From NCBI GenBank assembly GCA_050251815.1, contig JBFWMB010000010.1, positions 1-64,000 on the forward strand: a stretch of DNA of 64,000 nucleotides, given 5' to 3'. The translations under genes were made by a program, and so were the position numbers. The notes under the pieces were generated by a model. That model saw nothing but the letters and a program-made list of their open reading frames with translations. It was not told the origin of the DNA and did not search any database. Shown piece after piece: positions 1-7,784 of the stretch; position 1 is the stretch's first letter; the number at the start of each line of letters is the position of its first letter. Origin of the DNA: GWE2-40-63 sp050251815. GTDB taxonomy: Bacteria; Bacteroidota; Bacteroidia; Bacteroidales; SZUA-534.

Positions 1-59
1 TAGTAGATGTTTTTGATACCAGGCAAAATCCGACAAAGATGAATAGAGATTAGAATTTA

Positions 60-345
60 GACATAAGACGCAAGCCAAAACGGAGAACGGAGTACGGAAA
101 ACGGAGTAAGGAGAACGGAAACTGGTTGCTGGATGCTGGTTTCTGGAAGTTAGAAATTAGACCGCAAAGACGCAGGGACGCAATTGGTGAACCTAGGCCT
201 GCTTGCTGGTTACCGATTTACAGAATAACTGGATAACAGACGGTTAGAATTTAGACCTTAGACTGAAGACGCAAGACACAAGACCTACTTTTCACTATTC
301 ACTATTCACTCTTCGCTATTCACTTTTTGCCAACTGTTAACTGAA
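60..345. repeat. Modular non-coding repeat, copy A
   Basis: First copy of a dispersed repeat seen again near 1.06-2.06, 3.67-4.2 and 24.9-26.2 kb. Recognisable modules in order are CTGGTTGCTGG-like runs, a GACCGCAAAGACGCAGG segment, a TTAGAATTTAGACCTTAGAC segment, and a TTCACTATTCACT-type tract. No coding frame is conserved across it. Bases 1-60 hold nothing I can recognise. Confidence 0.85.
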
Positions 346-397
346 GCCTGCCGACTGGGGCTAACTGTCAGCGAGGAACCAGTGCTTAAAAATATTA

Positions 398-429
398 TTT
401 GAAATCCATCGAAAATTGATTTACTTTTG
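398..429 (+). promoter_or_regulatory. Bacteroidota-type promoter for the toxin-antitoxin pair
   Basis: TTTG at 398-401, a 20-base spacer and TACTTTTG at 422-429 match the Bacteroidota sigma consensus (TTTG or TTG, 17-23 bases, TAnnTTTG). It lies just before the antitoxin gene. Confidence 0.6.
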
Positions 430-446
430 TTTCAAATAGCTTGAAA

Positions 447-680
447 ATGACAACGCTGAGAATTACCGTCGATAATAAAAAAAATGCAAAGCTTTTGACA
501 AAAATGCTGAGCAAGATGAATTTCGTTAAGAAAGTAGAAGAGGAAAAACCCTCTATCAAATACCAATACGCAAGTCTTAAAAAGATTTTCAGCGAAATAA
601 AACCGGATGCTTTATTTCAAAAAGTGCAGGAACCCCTTTCCTGGCAAAAGGAAATTCGTGATGAGTGGGAAACTTGTTGA
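447..680 (+). CDS. Probable antitoxin of a VapBC-type pair
   Basis: This small protein of 77 residues is basic in its N-terminal half and ends in a Trp-rich acidic tail (SWQKEIRDEWE). It overlaps the following PIN-domain toxin gene by 20 bases, the usual layout of an antitoxin-toxin operon. I chose the ATG at 447; a TTG six bases upstream would add two residues. A TAnnTTTG promoter ends 17 bases before the start. I recognise no specific DNA-binding family, so the antitoxin role rests on size and on the partner gene. By analogy with VapB proteins it would bind and neutralise the toxin and repress its own promoter. The pair is embedded between copies of a non-coding repeat. Confidence 0.65.
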   Translation: MTTLRITVDNKKNAKLLTKMLSKMNFVKKVEEEKPSIKYQYASLKKIFSEIKPDALFQKVQEPLSWQKEIRDEWETC

Positions 681-1035
681 CACCAATGTCCTGATTTATC
701 TTTCAAAAAAGAAACTAAAGCTTGAAAAGATTGCTTCACCTGAGGACACCCTTTTTATCTCGGTAATCACCTATATGGAGGTTATGGTATACGCCTTCAA
801 CAACGACCCTGAAAAGGAGTTGGTTGAAAAACTGTGTTCTCTGTTTCCAATTATTGATCTCAATTCCGAGATAGTTGAGCAAGTCATTGCACTACGACGT
901 AATCATAAAATTAAACTACCTGATGCCATTATTCTGGCATCTGCTGCTGTAAATAAGCTTGAACTAATCACAGCTAATACCACCGATTTTTCAAACCGGA
1001 TTGAGGGGTTAAAAGTTACCAACCCGCTACCATAA
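661..1035 (+). CDS. PIN-domain toxin, VapC-like ribonuclease
   Basis: The 124-residue protein has the PIN-domain layout. An N-terminal VDTNVLIY motif carries D7, a conserved acidic residue is at E40 (TYMEVMVY), and KLPDAIILASA carries D88, followed by ELITANTTDF with D109. These acidic residues normally bind the Mg2+ or Mn2+ used to cut RNA. The frame stays open further upstream, but the ATG at 661 puts the DTN motif at the usual distance from the N terminus. The gene overlaps the antitoxin gene. The target RNA cannot be read from the sequence; VapC family members cut tRNA or rRNA. The family call is firm, activity is inferred. Confidence 0.85.
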   Translation: MSGKLVDTNVLIYLSKKKLKLEKIASPEDTLFISVITYMEVMVYAFNNDPEKELVEKLCSLFPIIDLNSEIVEQVIALRRNHKIKLPDAIILASAAVNKLELITANTTDFSNRIEGLKVTNPLP

Positions 1036-1054
1036 AGCAAGGTTTGTTTTGTGC

Positions 1055-2060
1055 TGGTTACTGGATGCTGGATGCTGGTGGCTGGTTTCTGGAAGTTAGA
1101 AATTAGACCGCAAAGACGCAGGGGCGCAATTGGTGAACCTAGGCCTGCTTGCTGGTTACCGATTTACCGAATCACAGAATCACTGGATAACAGACGGTTA
1201 GGATTTAGACCTTAGACTCAAGACTTAAGATCCAAGACCTACTTTTCACTATTCACTATTCACTCTTCACTATTCACTATTCACTCTTCACTCTTCACTC
1301 TTCACTCTTTTTGAACCATTGAGGCATTAAGGGAAGTAAGCCTTTTTTCTGCCACGAAGGCACCAAGGCACAAAGTTTCACGAACTAACTTAGTGTTTTT
1401 CTTTGTGATTTAGTGTCTTGGTGGCAAAACGGAATGCGGAGCACGGAAACTGGTTACTGGTTTCTGGAAGTTAGAAATTAGACCGCAAAGACGCAGGGGC
1501 GCAATTGGTGAACCTAGGCCTGCTTGCTGGTTACCGATTTACAGAATCACAGAATCACTGGATAACAGACGGTTAGGATTTAGACCTTAGACTCAAGACT
1601 TAAGATCCAAGACCTACTTTTCACTATTCACTATTCACTCTTCACTCTTCACTCTTCACTCTTCACTCTTCACTCTTTTTGAACCATTAAGGCATTAAGG
1701 GAAGTAAGCCTTTTTTCTGCCACGAAGGCACCAAGGCACAAAGTTTCACGAACTAACTTAGTGTTTTTCTTTGTGATTTAGTGTCTTGGTGGCAAAACGG
1801 AATGCGGAGCACGGAAACTGGTTACTGGTTTCTGGAAGTTAGAAATTAGACCGCAAAGACGCAGGGGCGCAATTGGTGAACCTAGGCCTGCTTGCTGGTT
1901 ACCGATTTACAGAATCACAGAATCACTGGATAACAGACGGTTAGGATTTAGACCTTAGACTCAAGACTTAAGATCCAAGACCTACTTTTCACTATTCACT
2001 ATTCACTCTTCACTCTTCACTCTTCACTATTCACTCTTCACTCTTCACTCTTTTTGAACC
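1055..2060. repeat. Three tandem copies (B, C, D) of the modular repeat
   Basis: Anchoring on the segment TTTCTGGAAG, copies begin at 1086, 1461 and 1829, giving periods of 375 and 368 bases. Copies C and D are almost identical. Each ends in a TTCACTCTTCACT tract. Between copies lies an imperfect inverted repeat (1350-1426, 1718-1794) whose arms read TGCCAC-AAG-CAC and GTG-CTT-GTGGCA. No gene is visible in this stretch. Confidence 0.9.
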
Positions 2061-2405
2061 ATTAAGGAATTAAGGGAGTTAAGCCTTCTTTCTGCCACGA
2101 AGGCACCAAAGCACAAAGTTTCACGAACTGTTAACTTTTAATTTTTCACTATTCACTTTTCACTCTTCACGCTTCGCTGTTCACCAACTGAGGTCTGCCA
2201 ACTGCACCCTGCTACTGTGGACTAATTGTTCATTGCTCATTGTTCATTGTTCATTGCCCATTGAAGGTGGCAACAAAATCCAAGCGCGTTAGCCACAGCC
2301 TGGTTTTGACCGCTGAGACTACTTCTGACAAGGCGTACAGGATATAACATCTTAGTGTTAAGCTTCTTATCTTTGTTTTTTATTTGCATTTTTCTGTCCA
2401 AATAG
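2061..2405. other. Repeat remnants and CATTG-rich tract, no gene
   Basis: A partial module (TGCCACGAAGGCACC) is followed by TTCACT tracts and a run of TTCATTG/CTCATTG units at about 2225-2265. The remainder up to the next promoter shows no open frame or RNA that I recognise. Confidence 0.6.
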
Positions 2406-2437
2406 TTGGATCTTACAAAAATTTTGACTTAATTTTG
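2406..2437 (+). promoter_or_regulatory. Putative promoter of the 2.5-kb gene
   Basis: TTG at 2406-2408, a 21-base spacer and TAATTTTG at 2430-2437 fit the Bacteroidota consensus. The following coding sequence starts 58 bases downstream. Confidence 0.5.
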
Positions 2438-2495
2438 TATCACGTTCCTACCAACCGGGAACATCACGATGATTTAATCCATTAATATTAAAAAG

Positions 2496-3230
2496 ATGAA
2501 TGACAGGATTAAACGGGAATATGGCTGTAAAAACGAAGAATTACCCGTGCTATGTGGTTTTGTTTCGTACAGCTTTAAACGTGACCTGGCGGACTTTACC
2601 GCCTTTTCCGGTAAGTTTACTCAAAACTATGCCGAGGAACTTGATCAAAAGATTTCCAATGCAAACAACCTGGTGAGCCCTGAATCGGAATCAATTCTGA
2701 TGAAAGGCATCACCAAAAGGATGTATGGCTCGTTGGATAATCTTAACTACATGGTGCACCAGTTGGAACAGCACATTGATTTTACTGAAAACCAATTGGG
2801 AATCACCGCTACTGATTTAAAGTTATCTGATCTGTATAGAAAGATTTTGAATAGAGATGTTGAAGCAGTACAGATGCTTGCGAAAGGAGTGTTCCAGATA
2901 TTGGAACCCCATGTTACCGTTTTAACCGAGGCAGGAATGCCTCAAAACCTACTGGCTGACATGAAAGCTGCGGTGGACTCCATTACCGCCGGAAAACAGC
3001 AACGGTACGAGATACTGAGTCAGCGCAAAGCCCTGGTAGAAAATAACCTGGGCGAACTGAATGAGTTGTATGCGCAGCTGAATGAGATTCTGAACACCGG
3101 GAAAATTCTGTATAAGAAAACAGATCCGGTAAAATACAAGGAATATACCTTTAGCGCCTTACTGAAACGCGTGCGGGCTGCAGCAAAAGAAGCAGCTTCG
3201 AAAGAGGCTCCGGAACCAGAAACGGAATAA
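2496..3230 (+). CDS. Uncharacterised helical protein
   Basis: I do not recognise the family. The 244-residue product has no signal peptide or membrane segment and is predicted almost entirely helical, with long heptad-like stretches (LDNLNYMVHQLEQHIDF, LGELNELYAQLNEIL) and an Ala/Glu/Lys-rich tail ending EAPEPETE. Such all-helical soluble proteins of this length are common as lineage-specific hypotheticals in Bacteroidota. It stands alone between blocks of non-coding repeats, with its own promoter upstream and a strong terminator downstream, so it is probably a real single-gene unit. Composition is more GC-balanced than the repeats around it. No function is proposed. Confidence 0.75.
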   Translation: MNDRIKREYGCKNEELPVLCGFVSYSFKRDLADFTAFSGKFTQNYAEELDQKISNANNLVSPESESILMKGITKRMYGSLDNLNYMVHQLEQHIDFTENQLGITATDLKLSDLYRKILNRDVEAVQMLAKGVFQILEPHVTVLTEAGMPQNLLADMKAAVDSITAGKQQRYEILSQRKALVENNLGELNELYAQLNEILNTGKILYKKTDPVKYKEYTFSALLKRVRAAAKEAASKEAPEPETE

Positions 3231-3258
3231 GCATACGGCTTAGGGAGTGCTTGTTGGG

Positions 3259-3299
3259 CCGAAGTGAATAATGGGTTGGTGACACTTCGGTCTTTTTTT
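3259..3299 (+). terminator. Rho-independent terminator
   Basis: CCGAAGTG (3259-3266) pairs exactly with CACTTCGG (3283-3290) and is followed by TCTTTTTTT. It closes the preceding single-gene unit. Confidence 0.85.
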
Positions 3300-3343
3300 A
3301 TGTTTATGCCTCCGTAAAACAAAGGAATACACTTTTCTTAACC

Positions 3344-3658
3344 CGTTCAGTGTTCTGAGCCAGCCGATATACCTTCTGAAAAAGAATAGGCATATGCTTT
3401 GCCCCCGATGGACCTGCTGAATGAAACGATGTACATTCTGAGTTAGTCGATAGACTTTCTGAATGTGTCGTTAGACATTCTTTGTTGTTCGATACGTGTT
3501 CTGAATGAGTAGATGTACATTTTGAGTCATTCGATACACGTTCTGAATGAGTAGATGTACATTTTGAGTCGTTCGATGTACATTCTGAGTTAGTCGATGG
3601 ACGTTCTGAATGAGTAGATAGACATTCTGAGTTACCTGATACACCTGTTGAACCGATG
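3344..3658. repeat. 21-bp tandem repeat array, 15 units
   Basis: The stretch divides exactly into fifteen 21-base units, of which eleven (3428-3658) are clear and the first four more degenerate. Typical units are GATGTACATTCTGAGTTAGTC and GATACACGTTCTGAATGAGTA, and these two variants often alternate. As 21 is a multiple of three, frames on the minus strand stay open and would encode heptads such as LIQNVHR. I do not call a gene, because there is no start context, and two overlapping frames are equally open. Confidence 0.85.
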
Positions 3659-3664
3659 AACCTT

Positions 3665-4275
3665 CGGTAGTACGGAGCACGGAATCTGGTTGCTGGTTTC
3701 TGGAAGTTAGAAATTAGACCGCAAAGACGCAGGGGCGCAATTGGTGAACCTAGGCCTGCTTGCTGGTTGCTGGTTGCTGGTGACCGAATCACAGAATCAC
3801 GGGAAAACAGCCTATTAGACGCTAGACTTAAGACTCAAGACTCAAGACTCACTCTTCACTCTTTTTGAACCATTAAGGAATTAAGGGAGTTAAGCTTTTT
3901 TTTGCCACGAAGGCACCAAGGCACAAAGTTCTACGAACAAACTTAGTGTTTTTCTTTGTGATTTAGTGTCTTGGTGGCAAAACGGAATGCGGAGCACGGA
4001 ATCTGGTTACTGGTTTCTGGAAGTTAGAAATTAGACCGCAAAGACGCAGGGGCGCAATTGGTGAACCTAGGCTTGCTTGCTGGTTACCGATTTACAGAAT
4101 CACAGAATCACTGGATAACAGACGGTTAGAATTTAGACCTTAGACTCAAGACTGAAGACGCAAGACCTACTTTTCACTTTTCACTATTCACTCTTCACGC
4201 TTCACTGTTCACCAACTGCACCCTGGAACTGTGGACTAATTGCTCATTACTCATTGTTCATTGAAAATTGCTCAT
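3665..4275. repeat. Modular repeat copies E and F
   Basis: The anchor TTTCTGGAAG occurs at 3697 and 4014. The inverted-repeat module TGCCAC...GTGGCA lies between them at 3903-3979. The stretch ends in TTCACT and CTCATTG tracts about 70 bases before the polysaccharide locus begins. No gene is visible. Confidence 0.85.
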
Positions 4276-4347
4276 TGTTAATTGTTATTTGCAAACTATG
4301 GGCATATGGGTTTAATTGTTAATTTTGTAAGCTATAATTTATTGCCT

Positions 4348-4749
4348 ATGGATTTTGCTGCAAAAATTATTGAATTACCCAAAATACCCGACGACCGGGG
4401 AAACCTGACGTTTATTGAGGGGGAAAACCATATTCCTTTTTCCATTGAACGTACCTACTGGATTTACGATGTGCCGGGTGGAGAAGTTCGCGGAGGTCAT
4501 GCCTACCACAAGCTAAACGAGTTGATTGTGGCCCTCTCGGGAAGTTTTGATGTGGTGCTGGACGATGGCAGGGAAAAACGCACCTTCTCACTGAACCGCT
4601 CGTATTACGGATTGTATGTGCCCAAAATGATGTGGCGGCAGGTAGAAAACTTTTCCACCAATGCCCTGGCTTTAATCTTAGCCTCGGGACCGTATGATGA
4701 AGGGGATTATATCCGCGATTACGAACAGTTTAAAACGATGGTAGAATAA
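4348..4749 (+). CDS. FdtA/QdtA-like dTDP-sugar 3,4-ketoisomerase, copy 1
   Basis: This 133-residue cupin belongs to the WxcM/FdtA/QdtA family, which converts dTDP-4-keto-6-deoxyglucose to the 3-keto isomer. The usual family length is about 135-140. I chose the ATG at 4348 because it places IIELPKI at the N terminus as in the paralogue; the frame is open 22 codons further up. The motif that reads RGAHAHK in the second copy is RGGHAYHK here, so H51 is kept but the second histidine is replaced by Y53. Downstream parts (VVLDDGREKRTFSLNR, YGLYVPKMMW) are well conserved. It opens the polysaccharide locus. A TAATTTTG box lies at 4320-4327 but without a well-spaced upstream element. The altered residue leaves the exact product open. 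Confidence 0.85.
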   Translation: MDFAAKIIELPKIPDDRGNLTFIEGENHIPFSIERTYWIYDVPGGEVRGGHAYHKLNELIVALSGSFDVVLDDGREKRTFSLNRSYYGLYVPKMMWRQVENFSTNALALILASGPYDEGDYIRDYEQFKTMVE

Positions 4750-4761
4750 ATTTTGCAAAAA

Positions 4762-5601
4762 ATGAATAGTGGCGAAATAATTCTATACAGACCCAATAAC
4801 AGCTCCATTCAATTGGATGTTCGAGTTGAAGCAGAAACGGTTTGGCTTAATCGGAATCAATTGTCCATATTGTTTGACAGGGATATTAAAACCATAGGCA
4901 AACATATAGCGAATGCTCAAAAAGAGGAATTGCGAACTATTTCAGTTGTCGCAAAATTTGCGACAACTGCTGCTGACGGCAAAATTTATCAGGTTGAGCA
5001 TTATAACTTAGATATGATAATCTCAATTGGCTATAGAGTAAAGTCTGAACGAGGAGTACAGTTTAGAATTTGGGCAAATAAAGTTTTGAAAGAATATCTT
5101 TTAAAGGGATTTGCGATACATCAAAGAATTGAAAGAATAGAAAATGATGTGCATGCTTTAAAAGTGAAGACAAATGAATTCGATTTACACATTAAGACTA
5201 GTTTACCACCACATGAAGGTATTTTTTACGATGGCCAAATATTTGATGCATACAAGTTTGTGATCGACTTAATTAAAACAGCAAATAAATCCATAGTGCT
5301 TATTGACAACTATATTGATGAAAGTGTATTGTTAATGCTATCGAAACGTAACACGGAAGTTAAAGCAACTATTTATACAACTAAAATTACAAAGCAATTA
5401 GCGCTTGATATAAAGAAATTTAACGGCCAATATGCTGCCATTGAAGTAAAAGAATATAAAAAGGCACACGATCGGTTTTTGATAATAGACCATACTCATG
5501 TTTATCATATAGGTGCATCTCTTAAGGATTTGGGTAAAAAATGGTTTGCTTTTGCCAGATTAAATATGGATGTTAAGGAAATGCTTGATAAACTTGTATG
5601 A
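4762..5601 (+). CDS. RhuM-like protein with C-terminal PLD-like domain
   Basis: The 279-residue product starts with a RhuM-type region (residues about 3-125: WLNRNQLSILFDRD, YNLDMIISIGYRV, FRIWANKVLKEYL), a family found in pathogenicity islands and phage-like DNA. The C-terminal half resembles a single phospholipase-D-type domain with HDRFLIID followed by GASLKDLGKKW. This is a variant of the HxKx4D signature with Arg in place of Lys, so catalytic activity is uncertain. Start ATG at 4762; a TTG three codons earlier is possible. It sits between two FdtA paralogues, 12 bases after one and overlapping the next by four, yet has no obvious role in sugar synthesis. It is AT-rich relative to its neighbours and is probably an insertion. 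Confidence 0.75.
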   Translation: MNSGEIILYRPNNSSIQLDVRVEAETVWLNRNQLSILFDRDIKTIGKHIANAQKEELRTISVVAKFATTAADGKIYQVEHYNLDMIISIGYRVKSERGVQFRIWANKVLKEYLLKGFAIHQRIERIENDVHALKVKTNEFDLHIKTSLPPHEGIFYDGQIFDAYKFVIDLIKTANKSIVLIDNYIDESVLLMLSKRNTEVKATIYTTKITKQLALDIKKFNGQYAAIEVKEYKKAHDRFLIIDHTHVYHIGASLKDLGKKWFAFARLNMDVKEMLDKLV

Positions 5602-6020
5602 AAATGAAAAAAACCACCGTTTACGATTGTTCCATTATTGAGCTCCCCAAAATTCATAACCGGGCCGGGAATATTACCCCCATTCACGGAATGGAAAACC
5701 TGCCTTTTGAAATTAAGCGGGTGTTTTATTTGTATGATATTCCGGGAGGTGAAGACCGGGGTGCACATGCCCATAAGGAATGCCACCAGTTCTTGGTAGC
5801 TGCCAGCGGAGCCTTTGAGGTGGTGTTGGATGATGGCAGGAACAAACGGACCGTAAGCTTAAACCGCCCTTATTATGGTTTACACATTCCTCCGGGAATA
5901 TGGGCCGCGGAACAAGGTTTTTCATCGGGAAGTATTTGTTTGGTGTTGGCTTCGCATAATTATGATGAGGGTGATTATATCAGAACATATGCAAATTACA
6001 TTGATTATTTAAATGATTAA
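5598..6020 (+). CDS. FdtA/QdtA-like dTDP-sugar 3,4-ketoisomerase, copy 2
   Basis: This is a 140-residue cupin of the same family as the gene at 4.35 kb and roughly half identical to it by eye. It has the canonical RGAHAHK motif with H57 and H59, then VVLDDGRNKRTVSLNR and YGLHIPPGIW. It should perform the 3,4-keto isomerisation needed before transamination of a dTDP-6-deoxyhexulose. Its start overlaps the stop of the RhuM-like gene (ATGA), and its stop overlaps the next start, so translation is probably coupled. An ATG two codons later is an alternative start. Whether the product is the galacto or gluco epimer cannot be settled from sequence alone. Confidence 0.88.
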   Translation: MKMKKTTVYDCSIIELPKIHNRAGNITPIHGMENLPFEIKRVFYLYDIPGGEDRGAHAHKECHQFLVAASGAFEVVLDDGRNKRTVSLNRPYYGLHIPPGIWAAEQGFSSGSICLVLASHNYDEGDYIRTYANYIDYLND

Positions 6021-6558
6021 AATACATCCAAAAGCTGAAGTACAAAGCACAAATGTTGGAGAAGGAACCCAGGTTTGGCAGTTTTCTATTATATTAGAAG
6101 GGGCTCAGATAGGCAGAAATTGTAATATCAATTGCCAGGTTTTTATAGAAAATGAGGTGATAATTGGTAACAATGTAACCATTAAACCAGGAGTACAAAT
6201 CTGGGATGGGATACAAATAGAAGATGATGTATTTATTGGACCCAATGTTACTTTTACCAATGATTTGGCTCCCCGTTCCAAGCAGTATCCTGAAAAATTT
6301 GCACAAACGCTAATTAAAAAAGGAGCATCTATTGGTGCCAATGCAACCATACTTGCAGGAAATACCATTGGGGATTATGCCATGATTGGAGCAGGGAGTC
6401 TGGTTACCAAAACCATTCCGGCTTTCACTCTTTGGTATGGGAACCCGGCTTTGCATAAAGGTTATGTGACCAAACAAGGGAAAATTTTAGGACTCGATTT
6501 AATGGATAACGAAGGAAATAAGTATCAGCTAATCAATAATGAACCCATTGTTTTATGA
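6013..6558 (+). CDS. Hexapeptide N-acetyltransferase, FdtC/QdtC-like
   Basis: The 181-residue protein is a left-handed beta-helix acyltransferase. Hexapeptide repeats run from about residue 10 to 140 (VGEGTQVWQFSIILEGAQIG, IGNNVTIKPGVQIWDG, IGPNVTFTNDLAPRS). The stretch NDLAPRSKQYP is typical of the 3-N-acetyltransferases acting on dTDP-3-amino-3,6-dideoxyhexoses. It would acetylate the amino sugar made by the downstream aminotransferase with acetyl-CoA as donor. The start overlaps the end of the isomerase gene and the stop overlaps the aminotransferase start. The order isomerase, acetyltransferase, aminotransferase is the classical fdt/qdt arrangement. Sugar identity (Fuc3NAc or Qui3NAc) is not resolved. 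Confidence 0.85.
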   Translation: MIKIHPKAEVQSTNVGEGTQVWQFSIILEGAQIGRNCNINCQVFIENEVIIGNNVTIKPGVQIWDGIQIEDDVFIGPNVTFTNDLAPRSKQYPEKFAQTLIKKGASIGANATILAGNTIGDYAMIGAGSLVTKTIPAFTLWYGNPALHKGYVTKQGKILGLDLMDNEGNKYQLINNEPIVL

Positions 6559-7742
6559 TTAAATTCCTTGATTTACAACAAATAAATGCGCAATATGCTG
6601 CTGAGTTGAAACATGCAGCAGCAGAGGTGATTGATAGCGGCTGGTACCTGTTGGGTGAACGGGTACTGCAGTTTGAGAACGATTTAAAAAACTATACCGG
6701 AAGCCCCCATGCCATTGCGGTAGCCAACGGACTGGATGCCTTGCGTTTGATACTTAAAGGGTACAGGGAACTGGGTATCATGCAGGAAGGCGATGAGGTG
6801 ATTGTGCCGGCCAATACTTATATAGCAAGCATTTTGGCTATTACCGACAATGGTTTAAAACCGGTATTGGTTGAGCCTGACATCCATACCTACAACTTGG
6901 ATATTTCGCTGGTGGAACAGCATATTACAAAAAAAACCAAAGCCATACTGGTGGTACATTTGTATGGGCAATTATGCTGGAGTGAAGAATTAGTTGCAAT
7001 TGCCAAAAAACACCAATTGAAAATTGTAGAGGACAATGCACAGGCGGTTGGAGCAAGGGTTACACAGAGCCTGCCTGTTCGGCAGACAGGTCACACAGCC
7101 CCGATAGCTATCGGGGTACACAGTGAAACAAAAAAGACGGGTAACCTGGGAGATGCCGCCGGCTTTAGTTTTTATCCGGGGAAAAATTTGGGTGCGTTAG
7201 GCGATTCGGGAGCTGTTACCACCAGGGACCCTGAATTGGCAAAAGTTGTTCGTGCCCTGGCCAATTATGGGTCGCACCAGAAATACAAAAACATGTACCA
7301 GGGACTTAACAGTCGTATGGATGAAATTCAGGCTGCCTTTTTAAGTGTAAAGTTGAAATATCTGGATGCTGAAAACCAACGCCGCCGCGAAATAGCCCAG
7401 TACTATTGCGAACACATTAAAAACGCAAACATTATTTTGCCCTCAATAAAAAATAGTAAATTATCAATAATCAATAATAAGAGTCATGTTTGGCATTTGT
7501 TTGTAATACGTACCCCCGAAAGGGAGCGTCTGCAAGCGTATCTGACGGAGAATGGCATACAAACACTGATTCATTATCCCATTCCGCCGCATCAGCAAGA
7601 GGCGTATAAGGAGTGGAATACACAAAGTTATCCGCTTACGGAGCAAATACATCAAGAGGTGTTAAGCCTGCCCATTAGTCCGGTAATGAGCGATGAGGAA
7701 GTTAAAAAAGTGGTGGAGGTTTTAAATTGTTACACTGTGTAA
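6555..7742 (+). CDS. DegT/DnrJ/EryC1-type PLP aminotransferase, FdtB/QdtB-like
   Basis: This is a 395-residue sugar aminotransferase of fold type I. The N terminus IKFLDLQQINAQYA, the VPANTYIASILAI segment, E159/D160 near the cofactor ring and the SFYPGKNLGALGD motif with K210 as the Schiff-base lysine are all present. It would transfer an amino group to C3 of the dTDP-3-keto-6-deoxyhexose. Between GAR168 and KKTGNLG there is an extra segment of about 20 residues encoded by a palindromic repeat (7059-7129) not expected in the family. It lies in a loop before the lysine and the frame is kept, so the enzyme may still work. The last residues and stop codon are also formed by repeat sequence. Confidence 0.88.
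   Translation: MIKFLDLQQINAQYAAELKHAAAEVIDSGWYLLGERVLQFENDLKNYTGSPHAIAVANGLDALRLILKGYRELGIMQEGDEVIVPANTYIASILAITDNGLKPVLVEPDIHTYNLDISLVEQHITKKTKAILVVHLYGQLCWSEELVAIAKKHQLKIVEDNAQAVGARVTQSLPVRQTGHTAPIAIGVHSETKKTGNLGDAAGFSFYPGKNLGALGDSGAVTTRDPELAKVVRALANYGSHQKYKNMYQGLNSRMDEIQAAFLSVKLKYLDAENQRRREIAQYYCEHIKNANIILPSIKNSKLSIINNKSHVWHLFVIRTPERERLQAYLTENGIQTLIHYPIPPHQQEAYKEWNTQSYPLTEQIHQEVLSLPISPVMSDEEVKKVVEVLNCYTV
7059..7129. repeat. Palindromic repeat inserted inside the aminotransferase gene
   Basis: The segment begins GTTACACAGAG, holds an imperfect palindrome (7070-7090, CCTGCCTG/CAGACAGG arms) and a perfect 18-base palindrome CCCCGATAGCTATCGGGG (7099-7116), and ends ACACAGTGAAAC. The ACACAGTG pieces match repeats next to three other genes of the locus. 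It replaces a short loop of the host protein and keeps the reading frame. Confidence 0.75.
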
Positions 7743-7773
7743 CACTGTGTTCACACTGAGTAACACTGTGTAA
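7730..7773. repeat. ACACTGTGTAAC-type repeat, left flank of the GxxExxY gene
   Basis: GTTACACTGTGTAACACTGTG and variants follow one another. Each ACACTGTGT core is self-complementary. The run includes the stop codon of the aminotransferase gene. Confidence 0.7.
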
Positions 7774-7784
7774 TATTTATAAAA

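Noticed and set aside
607..660. Longer start of the first PIN toxin
   Set aside because: The extra 18 residues would push the DTN motif away from the N terminus and overlap the antitoxin further; the ATG at 661 fits the family.
1200..2060. TTCACT-rich tracts as a CRISPR array
   Set aside because: Units are 6-12 bases without unique spacers of constant length, and no cas gene is present in the window.
3304..3792. Minus-strand open frames over the 21-bp array (162 and 69 residues)
   Set aside because: They are open only because the repeat period is a multiple of three. The frames overlap each other, run into the non-coding repeat, and have no promoter or start context.
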